From Trametopsis cervina (lineage: Eukaryota > Basidiomycota > Agaricomycetes > Polyporales > Irpicaceae), in assembly GCA_022385755.1 (NCBI GenBank), contig MU278362.1:512251-576250 (forward strand): 64,000 bases of DNA, read 5' to 3'. Within the stretch, counting starts at the first letter, position 1. Each line of letters opens with the position of its first letter. Position numbers and translations under genes: made by a program. Positions 1-11,886 of the stretch are shown in pieces. Under the pieces are notes generated by a model. The model did no database searches. It saw only the letters and a program-made list of their open reading frames with translations, and was not told where the DNA came from.

Positions 1-644
1 TACCTCCAATATCTGACAGACAACCAGATCACATGCCTCTCTTTCGTTGTTTCTGTAGCATACCACTCCGATATTTATAGTCTGTCTTTACGAGCCTGTA
101 TTTGCATAGAGCACGCATCATCAAAGTAATGCATATGACGTGATGACGATTCACTACGGTTGAGCAAGGCCAACATTCTGAAGTAGAGAGTAACACATTG
201 CAATACAGAATGTAACGATCTACTCAGCCAGCTGTTGCACGTCGCGTCAATATGAAGGCGCGAGGTTAGTGGAATCAAGTCATGTGACCGTGTTCAACGG
301 TTTCACCTCAGCTGAAGAAAACTGTAGGGACTGCCACAAAATGCCCCATATAATGTCCACCATCGGAGTATTATCAGTGACGGGGACCGTGTATATACTG
401 ATTCGTGCTGATTTCCACTGATGCAATTGATCAACGTAAAGGCTACAATCCGGAGCATATGTTTAGATACACTGCAAACACCCGACATTGTATTTCAAAA
501 CAAAATCTCCAAAGCCCTTTTACAACTATCTCGGACGCAAGACAACGCCCTTACTCACGTTAGAATACACTGCGCAGAGAATCGTCCAGTGAGCAACGGT
601 CGCTCATAGAAAAAGAAAGGGGAAAGTACCTCAAGACACGGCCC
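1..644. other. Intergenic, left edge
   Basis: No gene recognised. Short open frames occur on both strands, but none has a familiar motif or a convincing splice pattern. The right part is the 3' flank of the chitinase gene. Confidence 0.5.
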
Positions 645-2866
645 TCAAAGACGGAAGAAGCGCGAGTTCGCAAGCTCCCTGGTAGACGAGCAGGCACCAT
701 TGTCGGTCCAGACTCCCGTGCTGCCTCCAGGGGTGTCACCCTGGGTCCACCACTTAGCAGTCCAGAGGTGTCCACTATCAGAGACCGTCAGCAACTGGTG
801 TTAGATATCGAAAGCAAGACCAAAACTCACCCGTATGAGGCTTGCTGGCCGCCGGTGTATACGGCGGTAGCAGACCACGCTGCTACGCCGCCACAGCTAG
901 TGCCTGTCGGGCTGGTTGAGCCGGCGGTCGAGGACGACGAGGGGGAGGACGGCGAAGAGCCGGAGCCTGTGCAGGCGCTGACTGTGGAATTAGAGGCGTG
1001 ATGAGTTTCTGTAGTGACGAGAAGGAGAATATCACGTACTGGCACTCCACTCGCCACTGGGGTTGTTGGCAGGAGTTGAGCCAGCCCAGTACTTAGCCTG
1101 GTGGAGGGGGAAAGTTTCGTTAGGAAGAGTTACTGGTATGTATGGCAGCGCGAGCGCATATTGCGTACCTGCCAGACGTATCTAGAAAAGAATGATGTCA
1201 GCACGCTGCTTTTGTTACGGTAATACAAAGACTCTGTACTGACCCTCCGTAGGACACCTGCGAGCCGGCGGTGTAGGCAGATCCTGAAACATACGCCGGG
1301 GCGTTGCAAGCAGGGTACGTGAACCCGGTACCGCCGGCAGCCACAAGGGAGTTCTTGATAGCCAAATCGTATCGCGCGTTGTCTATCAGACAGAAACACT
1401 GATCAGGACGGTTCAGATCTCGCAAGATGCAAGACGCTTACTGTAAGCCTGAGAGGCGTCCCAGAGCATGACACCACCGAATGAGGGGAACGACTTGCGC
1501 ATCTGGGTGGCAATGCTCTGGAGCGTGGCGATCGGCTGGTACCCTCCACCCGCAGCTGTGCTCGAGGCAGGTGCACCAATGTAGATCTTCACGTTCTTGT
1601 TGGGGCTGATCGTGCGGGCCCAGTTGTCCCTGCGAAGCATGGGTTAAGATTCCAGAAGTACATTGCTGGTGCGGGACGTCGGACGTACCAGAGACCGAAG
1701 TCCCAGTTAGCCGCAGAGTTGAAGTTCTGCAGACCGCATGGGTTGTTATCTGATAAGGGAGATGACGTCAGTCTCGCTGTCGCGTCCTCATGACAAGCAA
1801 ATTGAACGCACAGAACTGAACGTAGACAGCGTCGAAGGATGCTGCGTTCAGGACGCCGCCGAGGGAAGCGTCGGGGTAGACACACTGGGGCGCAGCGGTA
1901 ACGTAGTATCTGTTTCCACGGGTAAGAAATTGGTCATCTCTTACATGGCGTAGCGATATAGACGTACTTCTTGCTTGCGCCCGAGGCATGGGAGCGAATC
2001 TGGTTGACAAATGCAGCGTAACCGGTCGAGGTTCCGCCCTCAATGTCCAAATCGACACTATCCGTTTCAGTCAGCACCTGCATTATCAACTGAGAAATCG
2101 GGGAAGACTGACCCGTCCAAGACGGCATCACCGAAGGGCCTGGTCGAGCTGCTGCCTCCCAAGAAGAGGTTCCAGACGGTGTCGGCAAGCTGTGTGCCCT
2201 GAGCGTCCGAGGAGAAGCCCACGGAGCCACCAGCACCTCCAAGACTGAGGGTCACAATCTTTCCCTTAGCTTGGCAGGTCTTGATGTCTGCGCCTACAGA
2301 CGTGCAGATGGGCAAGCTGGTTCCGGAGAAGGTCGCGTTGTCCTTGTTGTTGCAGGTCTGCGCAAATAATGAAGATATATCAGTTTGATACGGCTCACGC
2401 CCGAATGCAGAGTTTATTGCTTACGTTGGCAAGGTTGATCGAGGGGACTCCTCCGGGTCCGAAGAATACGTTTAAGAACGCGACCGGGAAGACATCAATG
2501 GCACTGTCCTGTACAGAGGTATATGTAAGAGGCAGATAAGCAGCGCGGGAAGTTCAGTATGTACCCCGCAGTAGAAAGCCAGAGGCTTTTGGTAGTTGAC
2601 AACATCGGAGTGTGTGGCGCCATACGAGTTCTGGCCCCAGTAACTAAGGGATTGTGAGTACAGACAGTTCCGCAGACTTGTTTGGTGATGCTCACACTGC
2701 GACCTGTGGATGAGGAAAAAATCCGATGAGTTTCGGAATCGATGCGAACAACAAGTTGAAGATGAGAGCTTACGTTGTCGAAACGACTGTTGTCGAAAGA
2801 GTAGACCGATGAGATGGATCCACTGAGGATGAGAGCACCCAGAGCGCGGCGGAGCATGGAGAGCAT
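645..2866 (-). CDS. Secreted GH18 chitinase with two CBM5/12-type chitin-binding modules
   Basis: A class III-type chitinase hydrolysing beta-1,4-GlcNAc polymers, probably at the cell wall or outside. About 490 residues over roughly 14 exons. The start at 2866 gives a hydrophobic signal peptide. Splicing yields [18 protein letters not shown], the usual N-terminus of this family, then [11 protein letters not shown] and the catalytic motif VDLDIEGG (DxxDxDxE, Glu as acid). Later come the YYVTAAPQC strand and a C-terminal catalytic half with [12 protein letters not shown]. Two CBM5/12-like modules follow: one with [16 protein letters not shown], then a Ser/Thr/Gly linker, then [18 protein letters not shown]. 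The stop is at 645-647. All exon junctions I checked keep frame, and the catalytic residues are present. Family assignment is firm; exact exon edges are by eye. A TATA-like box lies about 80 nt upstream. Confidence 0.9.
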
Positions 2867-2945
2867 GTCGGCTAACTCGTTAGTTGAGGCGAGTGGGGCT
2901 GATGACGGCGAAACCGTTAACCTTTGACTGCCCGAAGGCGGCGCG

Positions 2946-2953
2946 TTTTATAC
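2946..2953 (-). promoter_or_regulatory. TATA-like box of the chitinase gene
   Basis: GTATAAAA on the minus strand, about 80 nt upstream of the chitinase ATG, at typical spacing for a fungal core promoter. Inferred from sequence and position only. Confidence 0.4.
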
Positions 2954-3875
2954 TGGATGTTATCAGAGTCGCTGCCAGGAACAATTATAGCACGGTTCTG
3001 CGCACCACGCAGTCGCAGCGGGGAGAACTTAGTCTATGCTCTGTTAGCCATTGAAGCAGAGGACGCCACCGGCGCTGCCGAAGGGGGGACATGCGGTGCG
3101 GAAGTCATCTGCGCTTCGTGCCATACGACCAGGCGAGCTGCTGGCAGCGTGCTACAGAGAGGGAGGCGTGATATCGACGCGTCGCGGACATATGGCTGCA
3201 GTATGGCTGCTGATAGCCAATCAGTCTTCGACGCTTCCGAGGAGACTCCAGCCGTGCGTGCTCGTAGCGGTAGCCTGATACCGGCAGCTTGCCCAGTCGG
3301 TCGCACCACGTGAACCATCCACCATATCGCCGTCACGTGATCGCGGTCAGGCCCCCTTAGCAGCAAGCGCGGCGCGATCTCCGAAGTCCATTTTGACGAC
3401 TCATTTGAAGACAATCGTTTATCTCCCCTGTCAAGCATTAGTGAGTGTGATGTCCGCCGCTGCTGAGAAAATGGTATACCCCGCACTAGCCGACGGTCAG
3501 CACATGTGGAAGACGAGATGGGCCTGAACGCGCCCTGAAATTCGCCATTTCTCTGAGGTCACACAGAGCGTAAGGAACAGCAAGTTATGACGGTGATAAT
3601 ACAGGGACCTGGCTTGGCCGTATGGTACAGGCTTTGATTAGCTGTGCAACTTGGCAGGACCGGGTGGCACGCTATGGCACGTTGGCCATGCTCGACGAGA
3701 GGCATGTGGAAGACGTGCTTGTGACTTTGACGGTACTATTCAAATTCGGCGGGTCGGGGTTCATAACTGGTCGCTTTGGAATACTAAGTCATGAGCAGTG
3801 ATCAGGTCTACAGTACAACTCACGTCACGAGAGGAGAGGAGAGTCTGCTTGACAGAGAACGCAAGCGACTGCATC
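2954..3875. other. Intergenic between chitinase promoter and Aven-like gene
   Basis: About 0.9 kb. Open frames up to 150 codons overlap on opposite strands but show no domain and no consistent splicing. Probably the upstream region of the chitinase and the 3' region of the next gene. Confidence 0.4.
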
Positions 3876-4744
3876 TCATCCTAGCAGGTCATCCAGAAAG
3901 TCCTCCATCTTCTCCTTCTCGCTCTTGAGAGGAGGAGGAGTATCTGTAGGGAGCGCAGGAGCCTCTATGAACCTGTCGGGCTTTGCTGTTATCCCACGTC
4001 AGCAACTGCACGGTGCGATAGATAGAGAGCTAGGCACCTTTGGAGCGTGGTATACTCCGACTGCCACCCTGCGCACGCTCTTTCTCTGTCTTGGCTTTAA
4101 ACCTGGTTTTCAAATCTATTTTATGACTCGTCAGCGTATCGAGAGCAATGCAGTGGATGCAAGAGGCCGACCTCGTGTAGCTTCGGCGGCAGCCTTGTCC
4201 CTGCTCAGTTCCTCGAGAGACTCGTCCCACGCTATCTGCTGAACTTTCCCCTTCTTCGAGACTTCTGCCTGCTTCAGCCCTAACGCCAGATGGTCAAGAC
4301 TGTGGTCGATGTCGTCGTCGTCTTCCTCCACAGGAGGAGACACAACAGATGGCACTTCCGACACTCGTTGGCGTTCCAAGAAGGTCGAGAGATCTACTTC
4401 CGGTTCGACAATAGGCTCTCCTAGAAAACATTTGGGTCACAAGTGTGAACAACGCATATAACGATGCACTCACCCTCCGAATCAAGCTCGGGGTCGGACT
4501 CGACATATCGATCCGCATTAGTACCCAGTTGTCGTCGACTGTATTTCTGAGCAAGCTCTTTCTGCTCTTCCTCGTCGAGTTCTTGCTCTCCTTCACCTTC
4601 AAGGACAAGACGCTTGCCAAACTCTGCTGGGCGGCCCCTTCCTCTACCTCGTCCGCGAGCTCGCAGGTACTTGCCAAGGCCACCTCGAGATTTCCCGCGA
4701 CCTCTGCCTCTCGCAGGCGCGGCCGGTGCGTCTGAGCTTTCCAT
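3876..4744 (-). CDS. Aven-like protein: RGG-rich N-terminus, acidic C-terminus
   Basis: Four exons. Exon 1 starts at 4744 and encodes an Arg/Gly-rich box (several RGRGRG runs), then an acidic stretch and YSRRQLGTNADRYVE. Exon 2 carries PIVEPEVDLSTFLERQR, an EEDDDDID stretch and helical segments. Exon 3 is short and basic (RFKAKTEKERAQ). Exon 4 ends in EKMEDFLDDLLG. The architecture and the YSRRQ..N.DRY element match animal Aven, known from the literature as a regulator of apoptosis and ATM signalling and an RGG-box RNA/translation factor. The C-terminal EDFLDDLL resembles Aven's terminal EDWLD motif. This rests on remembered family features, not a search. In fungi the function is unknown; nucleic-acid binding by the RGG box is a reasonable inference. 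Confidence 0.65.
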
Positions 4745-6471
4745 AGGGTATTTCTGCAGTGCGATTGGCTAACATACTCGCGCAGTCGTTTCGACCACGT
4801 ACCCGTTGTATCGAGCACCAGTACTGTAGATTGACGGAGTGGAACCCACTTGAAGGACTGAGCGCGCGTGATAGGCACAAATCGTTGATTGGGCGCATCA
4901 GTGATGATGCGTACGTGCACGTGGTAGATACTCAGAATCCCCACGCCGCATCCACCTTTCCTTGTTACTGTCACCATGCCTTCTGCAATGTGGGTTATTG
5001 GGATTCAAGTCGTATCCGTGAGGGCAGTCGACAGCCCGAGTGTTCAGACCTATATGTGTATGTAGCCCCTGGCAATGGTCGTTTCCCGCCTTTGCTGCGA
5101 TCTCATAAGGTTGCTTCGACTCGTAACGACGCGGGTTGAGTTTGTGGATGATATGGTGGGTCAGCATTTTAACTACATGTCCCGCTGCTAACGAGTGTTT
5201 CTTGGACTTCAAGCATTGGGGTCTAGCCCACACATGATCGCGAGGAGATCAAGTCGCAATCTGTGGAAAAGTAACCTTAAGTTTATCCAGGTCCACCGAG
5301 CTGTCCACCGGGACCTTTCCCTGATGATCCATCGTAAATTCCAGGGGCGCTGTGTGAGCCCGTGTTCCGCACAGCCAATTTCCGGAAGCGAAGCGATCTT
5401 ATCAGCTCATCCTCGCCGTCTCATAAGTGTGGTCATTTGGCACGTCCCAGATGATACCAAGCATCTAACGAAATCTGCGGTTTTTGTTCTGCTCACGGTG
5501 TATTTGCGCTGCGTGTGCTCTCCTCTCGCATGCTGCACCCGCGATCATGCGAAAGTGGCGCTAGCGAGGCAAACACCTGATACAGCACGGCGCAGGTGCC
5601 AATGTGCGAAGCCCACCTCATGTCGTACTCGGGAGTTTTCCGCATACAAACTCGTACGGGCTCCCTCTGCACTCCTGTCCGGCAACCCCGGATGCCCACC
5701 AACCGTATGTTTCTTCTCAGCCAGAAGCATCAGCGATGGGGCGCGTTTTGTTTTTGGTGAGCTGCACAGGTGAAATAGCATGCTCTGCGCGTCTGCTGAT
5801 CATGTCGTTTTGGGACGGTTTAGCTCGTAAGCCAGTGCAGTGGGTGGACGAGTCACACCACCGGGAGGCGGCGCCACAATCCTCATAAACGTCTATCCCC
5901 GACATGAAAACGCCCAACCCTGGTTGTCCCCTGCAACATATCATATGGTACATTGTTCAGCAAGTACGTTATCTGCTCAGGGGATTTTGACCCGTTGGAT
6001 TTGTGCGATATATCCGTGTTTCCTAGGGTACACTACTGTGCGTTACTTTGTGCGTTTGTCTTTGGCGCTCCACCTTTATCCCGGTAGGAACTAAGGGTTT
6101 ATTCCACAGCGTCCTCCGGCTTCTAGACTCCTGCTCCTCCGTGTCTACAAAATGAGGGTTGGCGTCCTTGTGGCGAACATGCTTCGCTTCGAATGTCGAA
6201 TTATAGTGATCACATCGTCAATATGTGCAGCAGGCTTACCTTCGGAACAGCCTCAGCTGCGCGTGATACGAGACATAATGTTTACATGAACACATGGACC
6301 GGATGCGCGACATTCCCTCTCGGACGCTCTATATGTGCGGGTGCGTTCTGCATGATGTTCGTCTCCTGCTGACCCGCAATTCGGGTGAAGATCACGAAAA
6401 AGATGTCTCTTGTCTCTATCTCCTGACGGATGATACCGCCCCTGGGGTGTCGCAATTTATCCGCCCATGAG
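4745..6471. other. Long intergenic region, no recognised gene
   Basis: About 1.7 kb. The largest open frame (5195-5773, plus, 192 codons) is Arg/Cys/Ser-rich with no recognisable domain and looks like chance. Antisense frames near 4.9-5.2 kb are equally unconvincing. The right end is the GH16 promoter. Confidence 0.4.
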
Positions 6472-6477
6472 TATAAA
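6442..6477 (+). promoter_or_regulatory. GH16 promoter: CTGGGG site and TATA box
   Basis: TATAAA at 6472-6477 lies 70 nt upstream of the GH16 ATG. CTGGGG at 6442-6447 matches the SYGGRG consensus of CreA/Mig1-type carbon-catabolite repressors. One short match is weak evidence for repression; the TATA box is the stronger call. Confidence 0.4.
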
Positions 6478-6546
6478 ACCCGAGGCGAACGTCGGCTGTG
6501 GTAGCCCAGCCCTGCAGACCTCAGCCACTCAGACAGTCCTCTCATC

Positions 6547-7915
6547 ATGCGCTCGACCACCTTCGCCGCTCTCGTCGCTTGCTCGCTGCTCCCGTCTGCA
6601 CTCGCTGCTACATACGGCCTCACCGATAACCATGTTGGTGCTGACTTTCTGAACACTTTCACCCATGAGGCTATCGCAGACCCTACTCACGGCCGAGTGT
6701 AAGCACCACTCGTGCACTGTATATCTTGCTTTCTGACAATAACTTATAGGAACTACGTCAACCAGGCAACCGCTGTCGCCCAGAACTTGACCTACGCACA
6801 CGGCAACACCCTGGTTCTCCGTGCTGACCACACCACAGTTCTCAGCGCCAGTGGTCCAGGGCGTAATAGTGTTCGTATCAGGAGTGTGAAAACATATAAG
6901 ACGCACGTCTCAGTGTGAGCTCCCAAATCACCGAACATTTCTGTGAAGCAAGCTTATCTCATTTCAAATACGTAGTTTCGACATAGCGCACATGCCGCAA
7001 GGCTGTGGCACATGGCCTGCTGCCTGGGAAACAGACGAAAGCAACTGGCCCAACGGAGGCGAAGTCGACATCGTAAGTGTGGCGTAGTCGCGATCCGGAA
7101 CCGTACTGATCTAGACATCGCCACAATCCTTGTTCTTCCTGATATGAGCAGTCAGTCTCTTTATCTTTTCGCTTCTGCGCATATGCTCATTGACATGTTG
7201 CATAGGGTGGAGGGTGTGAACGATCAATCGCCGAACACGGTTTCCCTGCACACGAGCGCGAACTGCAACATGCCAGCGAGCCGCACGATGACCGGCCAGG
7301 CCACCGTGAACAACTGCGACGTCAACACGGACGGTAACAGCGGCTGTGGCGTGTCGGCGCCCTCTGCCAACAGCTACGGACCGTCGTTTAACAGTGGCGG
7401 TGGAGGCTTCTATGCCATGGAGCGTACCACTAGCTTCATTAAGGTGTGGTTCTGGCCGCGCAGTGGCAGCGTCCCGAACGACCTCAAGAGCGGAGCAAGT
7501 TCCATCAACACTGACAACTGGGTATGCAGCCACCGCTGTCGTTCTGGCTTTATTCGGTCCTGACATTATCATGATGGCAGGGAACACCGACGGCATACTT
7601 CCCCAACACGTCTTGCGATATCAACTCTCACTTCGATGCGAATAACATTATTATTAACTTAACGTTATGTAAGTCCTCGCGCACCTCGCGCTCTCCAATG
7701 TTCTAACTTCGCATACCTTTCAGGCGGAGACTGGGCAGGTCAAAGCTCTGTCTTCAACGGTGCCGGATGCTCTGGAAGCTGCGTCGGTACGTGCAATCGT
7801 ACTTCTGGTCCCTCAGTCTAACTAACTGCTCCATCGATTAGATCTTGTCAACAACAACCCCGGCGCGTTCGTCAATGCTTACTGGCAGATCAACGCAGTC
7901 CGTGTCTACACATAA
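6547..7915 (+). CDS. Secreted GH16 beta-1,3(4)-glucanase-like protein
   Basis: A laminarinase/mixed-linkage-type glucanase acting on beta-1,3-glucan, likely in cell-wall remodelling or polysaccharide breakdown. It starts with a clear signal peptide ending near LPSALA. Exons then give GLTDNHVGADFLNTF, FDIAHMPQGCGTWPAAWET and NWPNGGEVDI, followed by VEGVNDQSPN. Together these form the GH16 catalytic ExDxxE. The rest (GPSFNSGGGGFYAMERT, IKVWFWPRSG, NWGTPTAYFP, DWAGQSSVFNGAGC, YWQINAVRVYT) is typical of basidiomycete GH16 enzymes, so full length is present. Oddity: the intron at the catalytic motif does not join in frame using the obvious sites (GTAAGT at 7073, CATAG at 7201-7205); one base too many remains. 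This is a non-standard acceptor, an error, or a real frameshift. Family is certain; activity is not. Confidence 0.88.
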
Positions 7916-8801
7916 ATGTCCCCATCTCCTTATTCCGCGCACTCTTTTTATTTCTGATCTGCGATCAGATAAAGTCACATGAGTCGTGTGCATGTATCAA
8001 GTTATTTGTGTACTTGTACGATCCGTCACTGTAGCTCAAAATTACACGCTGTACTGTCATCCCACTTCGTGTGCGTCATGGGCACCCTGGCACCGGAGGT
8101 TGTATTCGGTAAAATTAAGCTGTGGACAAGGTTGTGATGGGTCAAGTGCGGTTGCTCTACTTACTGAAGTACTCAAGACACTTTCCTTTCGATTTCCGTT
8201 ATAGCTTCCGCGTAGTTAGATGTCCGAGGATTTAGATGGAGTAAGTGGGAGCTTTCCTGGATCGCTCTCAAATCGAATTTGGTGAGGGGGGCTGTAGGTA
8301 CTCAGGGTCGCTGACTCGGAATGCAACACCCTTGTTCGATAAGACACGAACGAATATCGATGCGCGGTTGAACGCGCGAGAGCCGCTCGTGTGCGCGTCA
8401 TGTGACCGTGTCGCTGCCATACTGCGCAAGCTAGAGAGCAGCCACCATATCACTCTCACTGACCGAACGACATCCATGGCTGACCAGACTCTTCAGAATC
8501 TGTGAAGGTTTTCGAGGGAGCGCGCGGCGGGTTCTTCGGCGGAAGGCAAACGCGCGATAGCGTTTCCGTACATTTTCTTGGGTTTATATACATGTATCGT
8601 ATCTACGTAGCTACCATATCTCATGAATACCATGCGATTTCGCACAGCAAAAGCGGGAGCGGGAGCGACAAACAATAATAAATAAAGGGCGCAGTGGCGC
8701 CGGTGAGCGCACAGCTCGAAACATCAAACATATCATTCAACAATCTGCATATGTCCCCTATATCCACTGATTGTGCCAACATCACTTCTTGAACGATCAA
8801 C
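7916..8801. other. Intergenic between GH16 and serine hydrolase genes
   Basis: Same-strand spacer of about 0.9 kb. A short plus-strand frame at 8245-8505 has no recognisable features. Probably 3' UTR plus promoter. Confidence 0.4.
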
Positions 8802-10805
8802 ATGATCTCGTCCTACTACATAGTCGGCTGGTATTGGTTTCTCGTCGCGACTATCACTTCAATACCGAAGGGCCACAAATCATCACCACGACGCACTATC
8901 ACTCCCTCAGTATCGGCTTTTGCACGCGACCTGCTTCGCTTGTCTGGAACTCCAGGATTGTCGCTGGGGATTGTCTACCTCGATGGACCGAACAAACTTG
9001 AGGAAGAGTATGGAACTTGGGGGATGATGACAGAGGATGGAGACAAGGTTACTCAAGAGGTGTGCTCTATTTTATGCGCCCATGCTATTGCATTCTCAAT
9101 ATGAAAGCTAGATAGTATTCAATGTTGGATCCTGCTCGAAGGCGTTCGTGAGCGCAGCTATGGGAATCCTTATCGACGACTTCGAGCACGGGCGTAATAA
9201 AACGCCGTTGCCTCCAGACATAAAGTCTCTCAGCTGGAAAACAAAGATACACCACCTCCTTCCGGAATGGGAATTGATGGATCCTGTTGCCTCGAGAATG
9301 GCGAATATACAAGATATCCTCAGTCATGTGTCTGGTTTGTCCCGGTTCGTACTATAATCACTTATCCCATAGGTTTTCTCATTCAACGTACATGTGACTT
9401 TCAGACATGACTTCATGCTGAGCGATCAGGACACTTCTTTGTCTGTCCTTCCGCGGATGCGGCACCTCAAGCCTGCCTACGAGTTTCGGGAGAAAAACTC
9501 ATACAACAACATGATGTACCTGGTCGGCGCGAGAATCGTGACGAAATACGCAGATATGGACTTCATAGAGTTCGTGAGGCAGCGAATCTTTGAGCCTCTA
9601 AACATGTCCACAAGCACATATTTTGCCGAGCCTGCGAAACGCTCTGGGTTGCTCAGTCATGCTTTTGGAGAGCAATCGCGCAGGATACCATTCTGGTTTG
9701 AAGGCCAGGAGGAACTGTTTGCCGGCCCAGGGGGTGTTCTCTCTAGCGCAGTAGACATGGTCAGTCTAGTCTTGCAATGTTTACCTGCGAGAGCTGCAAC
9801 TCTTAGGTGCTTATTTATGTTAGAACAAATGGCTGGCTATGCTTCTCAACGGCGGGATTAACCCTCGCACCAACAAGACCGTGATACCGAAAGCGGCCTT
9901 AGATGCAGCTACAGTGGCTCACTCTGTCATGTTCAACAGAGCACCGCTTCCCGAGCTGTCTATAGTAGGTTATGGTATGGGTTGGACACGGCAGTCCTAC
10001 AGAGGTCATGAGGTAGCGCATATCTCGTATCTCGATCACGGTTATTGCTCATTACAAGCAGGTCATTGCTCATGCTGGAAATATGCACGGATACTCCGCA
10101 TATATGGCTTTTTTCCCATGGGATGGTTTTGGGCTCGTTGCCCTAAGCAACATGGACGGCAACGATGACAACGGAAGGCGGCTTGCTCCGTCGGACGTTC
10201 CATTTGCAATCATGACTCGCGCCACCGATAGTGTCCTTGGCCTAAGAAGCAGTTCTTCAACAGACTCGCACATTGATCTCGTCTCGAGGGACTTGACACG
10301 TATGGACCCCTTTCTGGTGCAACCGGTGACGCAGAACCTTTCGGCCACACCACCTCTACCAATTCATATGTACGAAGGCACGTACACGCACCCAGCATAC
10401 GGCTCCTTCACACTATGTTCGTCCTCTAGCACGACACCGCAGTGCCAAAGTGTCCTCGCCACCTTCAGCTCTGTCTATCCCAACCTCAGTGCGTCTGATC
10501 TAGTCGCAAGTTGGCCGCGGTTCTGGACCAAGCAGCTCCATCTTCAACCTGGGTCTGGAAATGAGTTCTCTGTCCGCGTGACTAGGATCTTTCCGAAAGG
10601 ATACGGAAGTAATACGAGGCCGTTCGAACAGAGGCAGCCGTATGAAGCTTTCTCGGGCGAGTTTGTTCTGGAGGCAGGACATGTGAAAGGGCTGGCAATG
10701 CCACAGGGCTTCCAGGCTTTGCCTGACCTCGACTTTGATTCCAACGGCAACATCGCAGACAATGCGCAGGTGTACTTTCGGAGGATTCAAGCTGAACAAT
10801 TATAG
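8802..10805 (+). CDS. Serine beta-lactamase-like / LACTB-type hydrolase
   Basis: A member of the beta-lactamase/transpeptidase-like (PF00144) serine hydrolases; fungal members are esterases or peptidases of mostly unknown substrate. Five exons, about 590 residues: 8802-9059, 9112 to about 9350, 9405-9759, 9824-10012, 10062-10805. All three catalytic motifs are visible: SxxK as SCSK in FNVGSCSKAFVSAA, YxN as YNN in EKNSYNNMMYLVGARI, and HAG in VIAHAGNMHGYSAYM. DILSHVSGLSR is the conserved loop before the Tyr motif. The N-terminus (ISSYYIVGWYWFLVATIT) is a signal peptide or membrane anchor, suggesting a secreted or membrane-facing enzyme. The C-terminal ~200 residues form the extra domain common in fungal members. 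All junctions keep frame. Confidence 0.88.
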
Positions 10806-11886
10806 GCATTGGCTCTGCGTTTCCGTATACGAAAGCTGCTCCAAGTAGTTGCGGTTTGTCTGTCATGCTCGATGCTTGGCATATTCACCACGACAGAAGA
10901 TCTCGCCGCGTGACAAGATCGAAGCTGTCAACCGTTCATCATCTCTCGATCGCAGTCGTTCCGCCGTCTTATGGATCTCTCGATTCAACAATGTTCGTGC
11001 TATTGTCTCCCAATGTTTCAATCAACGATAGTTCATCGCAGAGCCTAAGGTTTATACCGATATGACCGGTTCGGAGAAAGTAAGCTTTACCAATGGTGGT
11101 CGTGCACGCAAACTGTGTTTGCGCTTGTTAGGATCCGAAGGCCTGACCTTCCTCTTTCAGAATCATGGCTCACTCATAGCTTTCTCGACAGACAAGCGGG
11201 TATCTGGTGGGCGAGCAATCTTAGGGTACGTCTTGCAGAACACGAAGGCCACGCCGCAGCATTATGGTGCGAGCACGGTATCAAGGATGACCGTCGGGTC
11301 ACGGACCATGCTGTCATCATGATATCTTCGTTTGGACACAACCAATGAACTAAGACTCCTACGACGCCTAGGCACGTCGCCGCCGAACTTGTTAGGGAGA
11401 GGTGGGTAGGCGAATTGTAGTCGGTTATTGTTTGCAATGTCAAGTCTCTCCTGTTCGAGTGGGCTCTCACAGGGGAACGTGGGCGGAAGGAGATAGGTGA
11501 GGCGAGATACAACCGAAGCAAAGATTTAGCTGAGGGCAATTACCAGAACGCTCAAGATAGAACGTGGGCTGTGCCGATGCGGAGGTCCATATCCCACTCA
11601 CTGAGGAAAACAATCGTCTTGTAAGAAAGTAGGGGAACAAATCATACAAGGAGTACAAACAGAGCGTACGTACGGCATCACGCCGTATGAAGCTCACATC
11701 TTCATTGTCCTGCCATACCCGCTATAGCGGAGGACCGAAACATATAGCTCTCCCACACGACTCCTACAATTCGTAGCTATGAGGTTATTCTCCCTTGCGT
11801 GAGCTTCTCTTTCGGTTCTTCCTAATAGTCTAAAATGCAACAACGAGTCACCACCAGTTAATATTCAGTGGCCCCCGAACCTGTTG
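10806..11886. other. Intergenic between serine hydrolase and BTB1
   Basis: The two genes converge here. Part of 11.68-11.72 kb (CATCACGCCGTATGAAGC...) resembles the 3' flank of BTB2 near 13.55-13.60 kb, so the duplication that made the BTB pair included downstream sequence. A plus-strand frame at 11115-11348 has no recognised domain. Confidence 0.4.

Noticed and set aside
2924..3486. Overlapping ORFs on both strands upstream of the chitinase
   Set aside because: Mutually overlapping GC-rich frames over a promoter region without motifs.
5195..5773. 192-codon plus-strand ORF
   Set aside because: Arg/Cys/Ser-rich with no domain, no signal, and overlapping frames on the other strand of similar length.
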